Assembly: GCF_003569045.1 (NCBI RefSeq)
Contig: NZ_BFCB01000003.1
Span: 62,001 to 126,000 of the forward strand
Direction: 5' to 3'
DNA: 64,000 nucleotides
Source: Aggregatilinea lenta
Lineage (GTDB): Bacteria > Chloroflexota > Anaerolineae > Aggregatilineales > Aggregatilineaceae
Shown: piece after piece, positions 34,134 through 42,555 of the stretch
How positions within the stretch are numbered: the stretch's first letter is position 1
Layout of the letters: the number at the start of each line of letters is the position of its first letter
The notes under the pieces: model-generated
Databases searched by the model: none
What the model was told of the DNA's origin: nothing
What the model saw: only the letters and a program-made list of their open reading frames with translations
Program-made: the position numbers and the translations under genes

Positions 34134-35989
34134 CATCCTGGCCGACGATGACCGACTACCAGGAGGCGATGCAAAACCCGCGCTACAGCTTTAGCGATCC
34201 GGAGTTGCAGCGCGGCACACCTGTGCTCAACATGCTCGGTCTGCCCAAGCCCATCACGGGCGCGTTCGCCAGCGTCTACCAGATCGCCTCCGGCGGACAC
34301 CAGTACGCGGTGCGCTGTTTCCTGCGCTACCACGCCGACCAGGCCCAGCGCTACGCCGCGATCAGCAACTATCTCCAACAAGTCCGCCTGCCCTATACGG
34401 TCGAATTCAACCTTCAGCCCAAAGGCATCCGCATGCGCGGCGAGTGGTTCCCCCTCCTGAAGATGGAGTGGATCAACGGCCAGTCGCTCGACGGCTACAT
34501 CGAGCAGCACCTCGATCACCCCGCCGTGCTGCGCAATCTGGCCGACCGCTTCGCCAAGATGATCGGGGACCTGGGCCGCGCATCCATCGCCCACGGCGAC
34601 CTTCAGCACGGCAACATCCTCATCGTCAACCACCAGTTTTTACTGATCGACTATGACGGCATGTACGTCCCCACGCTGGACGGCATGGCGAGTCACGAGC
34701 TGGGCCACCGCAACTACCAGCACCCCGGTCGCCAGGAAACCGACTTTGGCCCGCACATCGACAACTTCTCCGCGTGGGTGATCTACCTGTCGTTGATGGC
34801 GCTCAGCGTCCAGCCAGCACTGTGGCGCACGCTGCGCGCCGGGGACGAGTGCCTGCTGTTCCGCCAGCACGACTTTCAGAATATCACTTCCTCGCCCGCG
34901 ATGAAGGCCGTCAGCCAGGTGCCCGACCGCAACGTGCATGCCCTGGCCGAACGCTTCCGCACGGCGGTGCTGTCGGACTTCGCGCAGATCCCGTCGATTT
35001 TGCGCAACAGCGCCCTGACCGGCGGCCCGGAACGGCGGTTGGTCAGTGGGCTGAGTTGGCTGGAAGACTACGTGCGCCCGCGCGAACAGCGCGAGCCGCC
35101 CCTGCCCCCGACGCTCCCTGAGCAGCCCCCGGCCCACGCCGCGACACTGACGGGCGGCTCCTCGTGGGTGCTCGACTATCTCGACGAGCCGATCGAGCCG
35201 GAGCCGCCTGCGGCGCAGACGCGCCCCTCCGATCAGACCGATCTGCGTGAGCGCGTCGTGATCGGCACCTACGGGCTGGTGATGCATGCAGGGTTCAGCG
35301 CGGTGGCGCTCGGTGCGCTGCCGTCCAGCCTCGTGGGGATCACCGCCGGGGGCGGCGTGATTCTGATCGCCGTCTATCTCGTGCTGCAATACTCGCTGTT
35401 CCCGGAGGTGCGACACAAGCGCCGCCTGCTTCTTCGCCGCGTGCGCCTGCGGTGGGACCGGGCCATCGCGGGCCAGCAGCTTTATTGGAATGCTATCGCG
35501 CGCAAGCGCGTCGAGGGCGAGGAACAGCAGCAGCTCGCCCGCCTGAACCAGAATCTCAACCACTACATCGAGGTCGAGCTGCGGCGCTACCCGGTGGCCT
35601 ACCACGAAATTCCCGGCATCGATCCGGCACTGGCGCAGCGGCTGCGCGCGGCAGGCGTGATGTCGGCGGCGGATGTGACGTATTGGCGTGTGGAGCAGGT
35701 GCCGGGCGTGGATGACGTGCGCGCCGAGGCGCTGGTGCGCTGGCGGCAGCAGCTCGAAACACGCCTGAAGACGCAAAAGCTCCAGCCGCTGGTGTCGTGG
35801 CAGATGTCGCAGAAGGCCGCGCTGCAAAACGTCTACGGCCACAAGCGCCGTACCTTGACTGCGCGCGAAGTCAGCTTTCAGCAGCGCCGCGCCTATGCCG
35901 TGTCCGACCTGGCGCGCATCCGTGACGAGCTGATCAGCTACCGCGATGTGAACTTCCGCACCTATCTGCGCTGGGTGTTCAGCGGCTGA
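34130..35989 (+). CDS. Protein kinase-like protein with membrane segments and HhH-like tail (triad member)
   Basis: A 619-residue protein. The kinase domain (about 40-290) has the catalytic loop HGDLQHGN (155-162) and a DFG-like IDYDG (173-177); the glycine loop is GAFASVYQ and the usual beta3 lysine position (AVRCF) is occupied by Arg62, so catalytic competence is uncertain. A Pro-rich linker follows, then two hydrophobic segments (about 383-420), then a basic helical region and a helix-hairpin-helix-like module (about 505-550: IPGIDPALAQRLRAAGVMSAADV...VPGVDDVRAEAL). The HhH tail is typical of kinases in TerY-P systems. Overlap with the PP2C gene by 4 bases ties them in one operon. Confidence 0.85.
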   Translation: MTSWPTMTDYQEAMQNPRYSFSDPELQRGTPVLNMLGLPKPITGAFASVYQIASGGHQYAVRCFLRYHADQAQRYAAISNYLQQVRLPYTVEFNLQPKGIRMRGEWFPLLKMEWINGQSLDGYIEQHLDHPAVLRNLADRFAKMIGDLGRASIAHGDLQHGNILIVNHQFLLIDYDGMYVPTLDGMASHELGHRNYQHPGRQETDFGPHIDNFSAWVIYLSLMALSVQPALWRTLRAGDECLLFRQHDFQNITSSPAMKAVSQVPDRNVHALAERFRTAVLSDFAQIPSILRNSALTGGPERRLVSGLSWLEDYVRPREQREPPLPPTLPEQPPAHAATLTGGSSWVLDYLDEPIEPEPPAAQTRPSDQTDLRERVVIGTYGLVMHAGFSAVALGALPSSLVGITAGGGVILIAVYLVLQYSLFPEVRHKRRLLLRRVRLRWDRAIAGQQLYWNAIARKRVEGEEQQQLARLNQNLNHYIEVELRRYPVAYHEIPGIDPALAQRLRAAGVMSAADVTYWRVEQVPGVDDVRAEALVRWRQQLETRLKTQKLQPLVSWQMSQKAALQNVYGHKRRTLTAREVSFQQRRAYAVSDLARIRDELISYRDVNFRTYLRWVFSG

Positions 35990-36032
35990 GCGCCGCCTTT
36001 CAAACTTTTAGGACTTTTTTAGACTCCGACCG

Positions 36033-36061
36033 TTTACGACTTAGCGCAAGTCCGCTATACT
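36033..36061 (+). promoter_or_regulatory. Distal promoter of the ABC exporter operon
   Basis: -35 TTTACG (36033-36038), 17-base spacer, -10 TATACT (36056-36061). Transcription would begin near 36068, giving a leader of about 235 bases before the exporter ATG. Confidence 0.6.
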
Positions 36062-36065
36062 GTGA

Positions 36066-36215
36066 AAGCTCGCCAAACCTCACCGGCGGGTAGAGGAGCT
36101 TATTCTTCGTGACAACTTTACTCGCCTGAATCAATCGCGGTCGGCTTCGCGCCCTCCGCACCCCCAATTCCGCTGCACCCTGATTGCGCGGCTCTGCCGG
36201 ACAGCCTCTGTCCGG
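36066..36215 (+). other. Structured leader between two promoters
   Basis: The stretch 35990-36303 has no credible gene. In the leader of the distal transcript are AAGCTC (36066-36071) paired with GAGCTT (36096-36101) around an inner GCC/GGC, and an 8-bp perfect hairpin CCGGACAG-cct-CTGTCCGG (36197-36215). No known riboswitch class is recognised. Confidence 0.4.
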
Positions 36216-36238
36216 GTCCACCCTTTTCGTTTCACCCT

Positions 36239-36267
36239 TTGACATTCGAACGCCTGTTCGATAAACT
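36239..36267 (+). promoter_or_regulatory. Proximal promoter with LexA-type SOS box
   Basis: Consensus -35 TTGACA (36239-36244), 17-base spacer, -10 TAAACT (36262-36267). The spacer contains the perfect inverted repeat CGAAC-GCCT-GTTCG (36247-36260), flanked by T and A. CGAAC-N4-GTTCG is the LexA/DinR box of Bacillus-type bacteria. A bound repressor would block this promoter until DNA damage. The ATG of the first exporter subunit is 37 bases after the -10. Confidence 0.75.
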
Positions 36268-36303
36268 CTCTAGATGCGGCATCATCATTAGGAGTGACGC
36301 GCG

Positions 36304-38160
36304 ATGAGTGTTTCCGCCCCCCCCTCTAAGAGCGAGTTCTCGGTCGAGAACGCCTACCGCTACGATCTATCCTCTGCGTCCCATTGGATCTTTTCGCACG
36401 TCTGGCGCTACAAGTGGCTGTTTATCGGGGCCATCTTGTGCAGCGTGATCGACTTCGTGGCCTACTCGCAAGCGCCTATGCTGATCGGCGACGTCGCCGG
36501 TGCGCTGATGGAATCGGACGCGAGCAGCAAGCTGGTGTCGCTCTCGCTGGCGATCCTGGCCGTGCAGATCGTCAGCAGCGTGGCGTTCGGCGTGGGCAGC
36601 CTGCTCACCGAGACGACCGCGCAGCGTATGGAAGCCGACGCGCGCCACGAGCTGTACATCAGTCTGCTCGGCAAAAGCCAGACCTTCCACAACCGCCAGC
36701 GCGTGGGCGACATCATGGCCCGCGCGACGGACGACGTGCGCCAGCTCAACGGCATGGTCAGCCCTGGCTTCCGTTTCATGTACGAGACGGTGATTGGCAT
36801 CGTTGTGCCGCTGATTTACATCGCCGCGCTGCGGCTGGAACTGCTGGTTGTCCCGGCACTGTTCATTCTGAGCTACATCGTCTTGGTGCGGCGCTACATG
36901 CACCGGCTTAATCCCGTCATGCACGCGCAGCGCGAGTCGTATGGCGCGCTCAACGCGGGCGCGGAAGAGACGATCTCGGGCATCGAGATCGTCAAGGCCA
37001 GCGTGCAGGAAGCCTTCGAGCGCCTGCGCTTCCGCCGCAACTCGACGGCCTACCGCGACTATTTCGTGGAGCAGGGCAAGATCGAAGCGGGCTACCTGCC
37101 GCTGCTGGTCTTCGGCATCGCGCTGGGCGGGGTCTTCCTGCACAGCATGCTGATGTACCGCCGGGGCGACCTGGACATCGCGGGCATCATCGCCGTGATG
37201 GGCCTGATGAACGTGCTGCGCTTCCCCACGATGATGTCGTTATGGTCGTTTTCGCTGGTGCAGCTGGGGTTAACCAGCGCCAAGCGTATCATGAACATCA
37301 TTAAGGCCGAAACGGAGCTGGATGAGAACGCGGGTGGCTTCAGCAAGCCGCTCGAAGGTGACATCGTGTTCGAGAACGTCTCGTTCACCTACCAGTCCAG
37401 CAGCGACGACTGCGACGAGTGCGAGGCCGCCGTGATCGAGGACATCTCGTTCCACATCGCGCCCGGCCAGACGGTCGCCATCGTCGGGCAGACCGGGTCC
37501 GGCAAGAGCACGCTGGCACAGCTCATCAACCGCACCTACGACGTGACCGAGGGCCGCGTGCTGATCGACGGCGTGGACGTGCGCGAGTGGGACCTGGACG
37601 GGCTGCGCTCGCAGATCTCGAAGATCGAGCAGGACGTGTTCCTGTTCTCGCGCTCCGTCGCGGAGAACGTCGCGTTCGGCGCGCCGGGCACGCCCATTGA
37701 GCAGATCCAGCAGGCCGCGCGCGAAGCCCAGGCGCACGACTTCATCATGTCTTTCGCGGACGGCTACGACACGAAGATCGGCGAGCGCGGCACGATGCTG
37801 TCCGGCGGGCAGCGCCAGCGTATCGCCCTGGCGCGCGCCTTCCTGAGCAACCCGCGCATCCTGATCCTGGACGACAGCACGAGCGCCATCGACAGCGCGA
37901 CCGAGGACGAGATCCAGAAGGCTATCCGCCGCGCGCAGCAGGGCCGGACGACGCTGCTGATCACCCATCGTCTGGCTCAGATTCGCTGGGCCGACCTGAT
38001 CTTGGTGCTCGACCACGGGCGTCTGGTGGCGGCTGGCTCGCACGAGAAGCTGCTGCGCAGCTCGCCCGACTACCGGCGCATCTTTGTCCGTTACGATGTC
38101 GAATTGCCGCCGCTCGAAATGACTGAGTCTCAGATCGCCTATTCATCCCAAGATGCCTAG
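36304..38160 (+). CDS. ABC exporter subunit, degenerate-site half (heterodimer)
   Basis: A 618-residue half-transporter: six transmembrane helices (about 35-320) fused to an ATPase domain (about 350-590). Walker A is GQTGSGKST and the signature is LSGGQRQ, but Walker B reads LILDDSTSAID, with Asp where the catalytic Glu should be. This is how the non-catalytic subunit of heterodimeric exporters such as TmrAB or BmrCD looks. A CDECE insert lies before Walker A. GGAG precedes the ATG. The next gene, 13 bases on, encodes the partner. Multidrug or lipid/peptide export is likely; the substrate is unknown. Confidence 0.92.
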   Translation: MSVSAPPSKSEFSVENAYRYDLSSASHWIFSHVWRYKWLFIGAILCSVIDFVAYSQAPMLIGDVAGALMESDASSKLVSLSLAILAVQIVSSVAFGVGSLLTETTAQRMEADARHELYISLLGKSQTFHNRQRVGDIMARATDDVRQLNGMVSPGFRFMYETVIGIVVPLIYIAALRLELLVVPALFILSYIVLVRRYMHRLNPVMHAQRESYGALNAGAEETISGIEIVKASVQEAFERLRFRRNSTAYRDYFVEQGKIEAGYLPLLVFGIALGGVFLHSMLMYRRGDLDIAGIIAVMGLMNVLRFPTMMSLWSFSLVQLGLTSAKRIMNIIKAETELDENAGGFSKPLEGDIVFENVSFTYQSSSDDCDECEAAVIEDISFHIAPGQTVAIVGQTGSGKSTLAQLINRTYDVTEGRVLIDGVDVREWDLDGLRSQISKIEQDVFLFSRSVAENVAFGAPGTPIEQIQQAAREAQAHDFIMSFADGYDTKIGERGTMLSGGQRQRIALARAFLSNPRILILDDSTSAIDSATEDEIQKAIRRAQQGRTTLLITHRLAQIRWADLILVLDHGRLVAAGSHEKLLRSSPDYRRIFVRYDVELPPLEMTESQIAYSSQDA

Positions 38161-38173
38161 GAGATAACCGCCG

Positions 38174-39994
38174 ATGGGCTTCATTATGGATGGCCTCGAC
38201 GCCGAGGCCTACGACCGGACTTACAGTGACAGTGTGCTGGTCAAGCGCATCGTCAGCTACTTCCGTCCCGAAACCTTCCGTATGTCGGTCTCAGCCGTGA
38301 TGATCGTGCTGACGTCGCTGTTCAACACGCTGCTGCCGATCTACATTTCGAAAGCCATTGACGAGATCCAGACCGATTCGTCGACGGGAACGCTGCTGCG
38401 CATCACGGCGGTGATCACCGTGCTGGGGGTGCTGGGCTGGCTGTTCAACGCCGCGCGCCGCTGGTATTCCGCGATCGCGGTCGGTAACGTGGTGCTCAAC
38501 ATGCGCGAGGACGCGTTCAACGCCGTGCTCAAGCGCGACCTGTCGTTCTACGACAGCTACCCGTCGGGTAAGATCGTCAGTCGCGTCACGTCCGACACGC
38601 AGGCGTTTACCCAGGTCGTCACGCTGACGATGGAGCTGCTCAGCCAACTGCTGCTGATCGTGCTGCTACTCGGCTACCTGTTCACGGTGGACGTGCCGCT
38701 GACGCTGATCACCATGCTGCTTGCGCCGCCCATCATCCTCGTCGCGCTGGCCTTCCGTACGCTGGCGCGCGTGACCGTAACCCAGTCACGGCGTATCATG
38801 GCGGAAGTCAGCTCGCACATTCAGGAGTCGGTGAGCGGGATCGGCGTGGCGAAATCGTTCCGCCAGGAGCACGCGATCTACGATGAGTTCCTGGACGTCA
38901 ACCAGCAGTCGTACCGCATCAACCTGCGTACTGGCTACGTGTTCAGCGGCATCTTCCCGATCCTCAACTTGCTGGCCGCGTTCGGGACCACGGCGCTGGT
39001 GTACTTCGGTGGGCGGCAGGTGCTGGACAGCGGCCTGTCGGCGGGCGACTGGTTCTTGTTCATCCAGGGCGTCGGCATGTTCTGGTTCCCGCTGACCAGC
39101 ATCGCGTCGTTCTGGAGCCAGTTCCAGCTTGGGCTGGCGGCAGGAGAGCGCGTCTTCGCGCTGATCGACGCCGATCCGAAGGTCGTGCAGACTGGTGACG
39201 ACCGGCTGGGCACGGACAAGCTGAGCGGGGAGATCCGCTTCGAGCACGTGGCCTTCAGCTACAACGACAAGGAGCAGGTGCTCAAGGACTTCTCGATGAC
39301 GATCAAGGCGGGCGAGACGCTGGCACTGGTTGGCCACACGGGGTCCGGCAAGTCGAGCATCGCACGCCTGATCACGCGCTTCTACGAGTTCCAGGGCGGG
39401 CACATCCTGGTGGACGGTCACGACGTGCGCAGCCTGAACCTGGAAGCGTTCCGCCAGCATCTGGGCATCGTGACGCAGGTTCCGTTCCTGTTCGACGGCA
39501 CGGTGATGGACAACATCCGGTACGGCAACCAGGACGCGACCGAAGCGGAAGTGCTTGCGGCAGCGGAGCGTGTGGGTGGCGGCGACTGGCTCGACAGCCT
39601 GCCCGACGGCCTGAACACCGAGGTCGGCGAGCGCGGCAGCAGCCTGTCGATGGGCCAGCGGCAGCTTGTCGCGCTGGCGCGTGTGCTGCTGCAAAACCCG
39701 TCGATCTTCATTCTCGACGAAGCGACGGCCAGCATCGATCCGCTGACCGAGACGCTGATTCAAGAAGGGCTGGACGAGATCCTGGAGCAACGCACGTCCA
39801 TCGTGATCGCGCACCGCTTGAGCACCGTGCGCAACGCCGACCGCATCATCGTGCTGCGCGACGGCGAGATCATCGAGGAGGGCAGCCACGACGGGCTGCT
39901 GGCGAGCGGCGGCTACTACGCGGAACTGTACAACATGTATTTCCGCCACCAGAGCCTGGAGTACATCGAGAACGCAGCCTTCGCCGCGCGGTAG
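38174..39994 (+). CDS. ABC exporter subunit, catalytic half (heterodimer)
   Basis: A 606-residue half-transporter with six transmembrane helices (about 40-330) and an ATPase domain (about 355-595). Walker A is GHTGSGKSS, Walker B FILDEATASID with the catalytic Glu, the H-loop is IVIAHRLSTVR, and the signature is LSMGQRQ rather than LSGGQ. Together with the upstream gene it makes one full exporter with one consensus and one degenerate ATP site. Its ribosome site AGGAG lies across the preceding stop codon, so translation is coupled. A terminator follows. Confidence 0.93.
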   Translation: MGFIMDGLDAEAYDRTYSDSVLVKRIVSYFRPETFRMSVSAVMIVLTSLFNTLLPIYISKAIDEIQTDSSTGTLLRITAVITVLGVLGWLFNAARRWYSAIAVGNVVLNMREDAFNAVLKRDLSFYDSYPSGKIVSRVTSDTQAFTQVVTLTMELLSQLLLIVLLLGYLFTVDVPLTLITMLLAPPIILVALAFRTLARVTVTQSRRIMAEVSSHIQESVSGIGVAKSFRQEHAIYDEFLDVNQQSYRINLRTGYVFSGIFPILNLLAAFGTTALVYFGGRQVLDSGLSAGDWFLFIQGVGMFWFPLTSIASFWSQFQLGLAAGERVFALIDADPKVVQTGDDRLGTDKLSGEIRFEHVAFSYNDKEQVLKDFSMTIKAGETLALVGHTGSGKSSIARLITRFYEFQGGHILVDGHDVRSLNLEAFRQHLGIVTQVPFLFDGTVMDNIRYGNQDATEAEVLAAAERVGGGDWLDSLPDGLNTEVGERGSSLSMGQRQLVALARVLLQNPSIFILDEATASIDPLTETLIQEGLDEILEQRTSIVIAHRLSTVRNADRIIVLRDGEIIEEGSHDGLLASGGYYAELYNMYFRHQSLEYIENAAFAAR

Positions 39995-40014
39995 GAATAG
40001 CCAGGGGAAATACG

Positions 40015-40050
40015 AGCGGCGCGAGGATCATTCCCCGCGCCGCTTTAGTT
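40015..40050. terminator. Intrinsic terminator after the ABC exporter
   Basis: A 9-bp perfect stem AGCGGCGCG (40015-40023) / CGCGCCGCT (40036-40044), then TTAGTTTTT. It lies between convergent genes. Confidence 0.85.
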
Positions 40051-40072
40051 TTTGTAGTATACACAACAAAGT

Positions 40073-41335
40073 TCAGTCCGCGCGCCAACCGATCATCACT
40101 CGATCATCATGGTATTCTGCATAAGGATAACTGACACCCTGGTAGGCAACCGTGTGGGCCTCCCACGAATTAACGTCGAAAACTTGCAGAGGGACCTGCC
40201 CTTCGCCTGGGCCAACAAAAGCCAAGTGGTTTGTTTCAGGCGACCATGCGACGCCCCACCCAACAGGCAGGCACGTATCGATGATCTTTTGCTCCTGTAA
40301 GTCGGCAATCATAATGTGATTTGACCCGGGTTTGGCACTTCTCGCCGTGACATATCTGAGATCTTCGCCCGGCTCATAATGGGAGTCTTGTATGAGATCA
40401 AAGGTGACGTAGCGGCCATCCGAGGACCATTGGAGGCTGTCAAGCCCCACCGCCTCGCCCTCACCGGAAAACGTAAAAATAGTCTGAGTGATCGTGCCAT
40501 TTCGATCAAACAGTGCCAGTATGTTGTTATCCGTGTATGCGGCAAACTGCGTTGAGTCGGGCGACCATGCCAGGGCAGAAGGTAAATAAGCCTCGCCCAG
40601 AGGAATATCTGCTGTACGCGCAAAAGCGTTATCTTCAAAGCTATAAAGTCCCCAGTTTCCTTCATAATTAACTGTAGAGCCTGAGCGCACATACCCGTAG
40701 TAGGGCGCGACAAACGCTTTCCAATCAGGGGCTGGATATAAATATTCTGGAAGGCTAGTAACCGCGTTTGCAAGTAGTGTCCAGGTCTCTATAGTTCCCG
40801 AAACGGGTGTAATGCGGATAAGTCCTGCGGTGTCGGGATTCTCATAGTCCATGTTCTGAAATAGGACGTGTTCGTTATCCAGCCAGACGGCCTTATCGTA
40901 AGCGCTTTGGTAGCCTTGCGCACGGAGCGCCACACGATATTCGCGCGCGTCACGGGTGCTGTGAACCCGTAGCTCGCTCACAGACGTGATCGCATTGTAA
41001 GTCTCGGTGATGAAAAACTCACCCCAGGGGTATGCGTACCAGTTGCCATCGGGCGATAAGGCCCCGCCGCGCACTGCGTTGGATTTGTGCAGAAAAACTA
41101 GGACGTGCGGCGTTTCCCACCCAGCTTGATAGCCGTGGATGCCATAATCGCCAAGCATCAAAATCGTGCCGTCGAATGTCCAGCCAGCGGGCGGAGGGGT
41201 AATGTTGACACAGTGCTGCTCGACGGGCCAACCCGCCGAGGGGTCTTCCGTCGCATCGCCGGATTGGGCCAGGACTGGAACAGATAGGGGGATGCACAGC
41301 ATCGCCAGGATAATCAGCAGTGCCCGGTATTTCAT
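40073..41335 (-). CDS. Secreted beta-propeller-like protein (TolB/WD40-like)
   Basis: A 420-residue exported protein with a signal peptide (1-23, ending PVLAQ) and repeated beta-strand units such as ALSPDGNWYAYPW, LAWSPDSTQFAAYTDNNILALFD, LQWSSDGRYVTFDL and VAWSPETNHLAFVG, which mark a six- or seven-bladed propeller of the TolB or WD40-like kind. No enzyme motif is seen. Like the gene at 14644-16644, its GC content and codon choice are lower than its neighbours, suggesting a shared history of acquisition. It is alone in its transcription unit. Confidence 0.8.
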   Translation of the reverse strand: MKYRALLIILAMLCIPLSVPVLAQSGDATEDPSAGWPVEQHCVNITPPPAGWTFDGTILMLGDYGIHGYQAGWETPHVLVFLHKSNAVRGGALSPDGNWYAYPWGEFFITETYNAITSVSELRVHSTRDAREYRVALRAQGYQSAYDKAVWLDNEHVLFQNMDYENPDTAGLIRITPVSGTIETWTLLANAVTSLPEYLYPAPDWKAFVAPYYGYVRSGSTVNYEGNWGLYSFEDNAFARTADIPLGEAYLPSALAWSPDSTQFAAYTDNNILALFDRNGTITQTIFTFSGEGEAVGLDSLQWSSDGRYVTFDLIQDSHYEPGEDLRYVTARSAKPGSNHIMIADLQEQKIIDTCLPVGWGVAWSPETNHLAFVGPGEGQVPLQVFDVNSWEAHTVAYQGVSYPYAEYHDDRVMIGWRAD

Positions 41336-41433
41336 GTTGTTCGCCCCTGGAACAGAGTTGGCTCTAGTTCCATTGTAGGCGTGTTTTGGGGCGGCAAGTG
41401 AGCGCGTGCGCCAGGCGGCGGTAAGGCGACAGG

Positions 41434-42402
41434 TTAAGCCGCCGCGCTCTCCGCCAGGAACACAAGCCGCGCCGCGCCGAAGATGCCCGCGTGGTCGCCC
41501 AGCTCCGCACGCACGATCGGGATCTCGTCCAGGCCGGGCAGCAGCCGCGTCCGCGCCCGCACCACCTGATCCAGGCGCGGTTGCAGCACGTCCCAGCTCT
41601 CCATCACGCCGCCGCCCATCACCACGATCTGCGGCGCGAGAATGACCAGCAGATTGGCAATGCCCACCCCAAGCGTGTAGGCCGTGTGATCCATGATGCG
41701 CCGCGCCACCGGATTACCTTCCATCGCCATCTGCGCGATGAGCGGCGCGTTGATCTTGGCCGGATCGTCGTTGGCGGCGGCCAGCAAACCCTCATCCTCC
41801 GCTTCGCGGCCCATCCGTGCGATCGCTGGACCAGACGCCAGCGCTTCCCATGCGCCGTCGAGGTCTTCCAGCAGTGCGTCGCCGGGCGCGATGGTCATTA
41901 GCCCGACCTCGCCCGCGTAGGCGTTGTAGCCCCGGTGCAGGCGGTTGCCGAGGATGATGCCCGCGCCGATGCCCGTGCTCACGGTGATATAAATCATGTC
42001 TTCGCAGCCGCGACCGGCGCCCAACCAATGTTCACCCAGCGCTGCCGCGTTGCAGTCGTTGTCGAGCAGGGTGAGCAGGCCGAACCGCTCCGAGAGCAGC
42101 TGCACGATGGGAACCTCGTTCCAACCGGGCATATTCCACGGGCTGGTGAACACGCCACGCTTGACGTCGAGCGGTCCCGTCGCGCCGATGCCGATCCCGG
42201 CCAGTGCAACCGCCGGGCACCCGGCCTCATCCATCACGCGCTCGATCAGGTCCCCGATGCGGCGGACGCCGCGCTCCGGCCCTTCCTGGGCCAGGGTGGG
42301 CTGGCTGGCCAGCGCCAACGGACGCCCCAGCGTGCGGTCGATGACCGCTGCGCGCACGTTGGTTCCGCCCAGATCGATGCCAATCGCTGCCTCTGTCGCC
42401 AT
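41434..42402 (-). CDS. ROK-family sugar kinase (glucokinase-like) lacking the zinc motif
   Basis: A 322-residue ROK protein: ATP-binding GIDLGGTNVRAAVID (about 7-21), the catalytic Asp in LLDNDCNAAALGEHWLGAG (about 111-129), STGIGAGIILGNRLHRGYNAYAGEVG and GGGVMESWDVLQP. Most ROK kinases then carry a CxCGxxGCxE zinc site; here that stretch reads TIAPGDALLEDLDGAWEALASG with no cysteine, though the following EALASG aligns. Glucose is the likely substrate, which would fit a product of the cellobiose phosphorylases 10-20 kb away, but this is inference. The ATG at 42402 matches the family start; upstream frame is unrelated. Confidence 0.87.
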   Translation of the reverse strand: MATEAAIGIDLGGTNVRAAVIDRTLGRPLALASQPTLAQEGPERGVRRIGDLIERVMDEAGCPAVALAGIGIGATGPLDVKRGVFTSPWNMPGWNEVPIVQLLSERFGLLTLLDNDCNAAALGEHWLGAGRGCEDMIYITVSTGIGAGIILGNRLHRGYNAYAGEVGLMTIAPGDALLEDLDGAWEALASGPAIARMGREAEDEGLLAAANDDPAKINAPLIAQMAMEGNPVARRIMDHTAYTLGVGIANLLVILAPQIVVMGGGVMESWDVLQPRLDQVVRARTRLLPGLDEIPIVRAELGDHAGIFGAARLVFLAESAAA

Positions 42403-42555
42403 GCTCACAGTCTCCGCCCGTGCAGGCCCTGATGTGTTTCGGTCGAACACCGCAGGATTATACTGGGTTTTTGTGAGGGGCAGGATGGCACAAACGCACA
42501 ATTGGCGGCAGGACACGGGGATAAATCGGGTTGGCGAAACGGCGGTACGGGCGGA

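Noticed and set aside
32451-34136. 561-codon minus-strand frame opposite the vWA and PP2C genes
   Set aside because: The plus strand has full catalytic motifs and coupled starts; the minus frame has none.
36000-36245. Possible small minus-strand gene before the ABC exporter
   Set aside because: It overlaps two promoters and hairpins on the plus strand, has a biased Arg/Lys/Ser make-up and no ribosome site.
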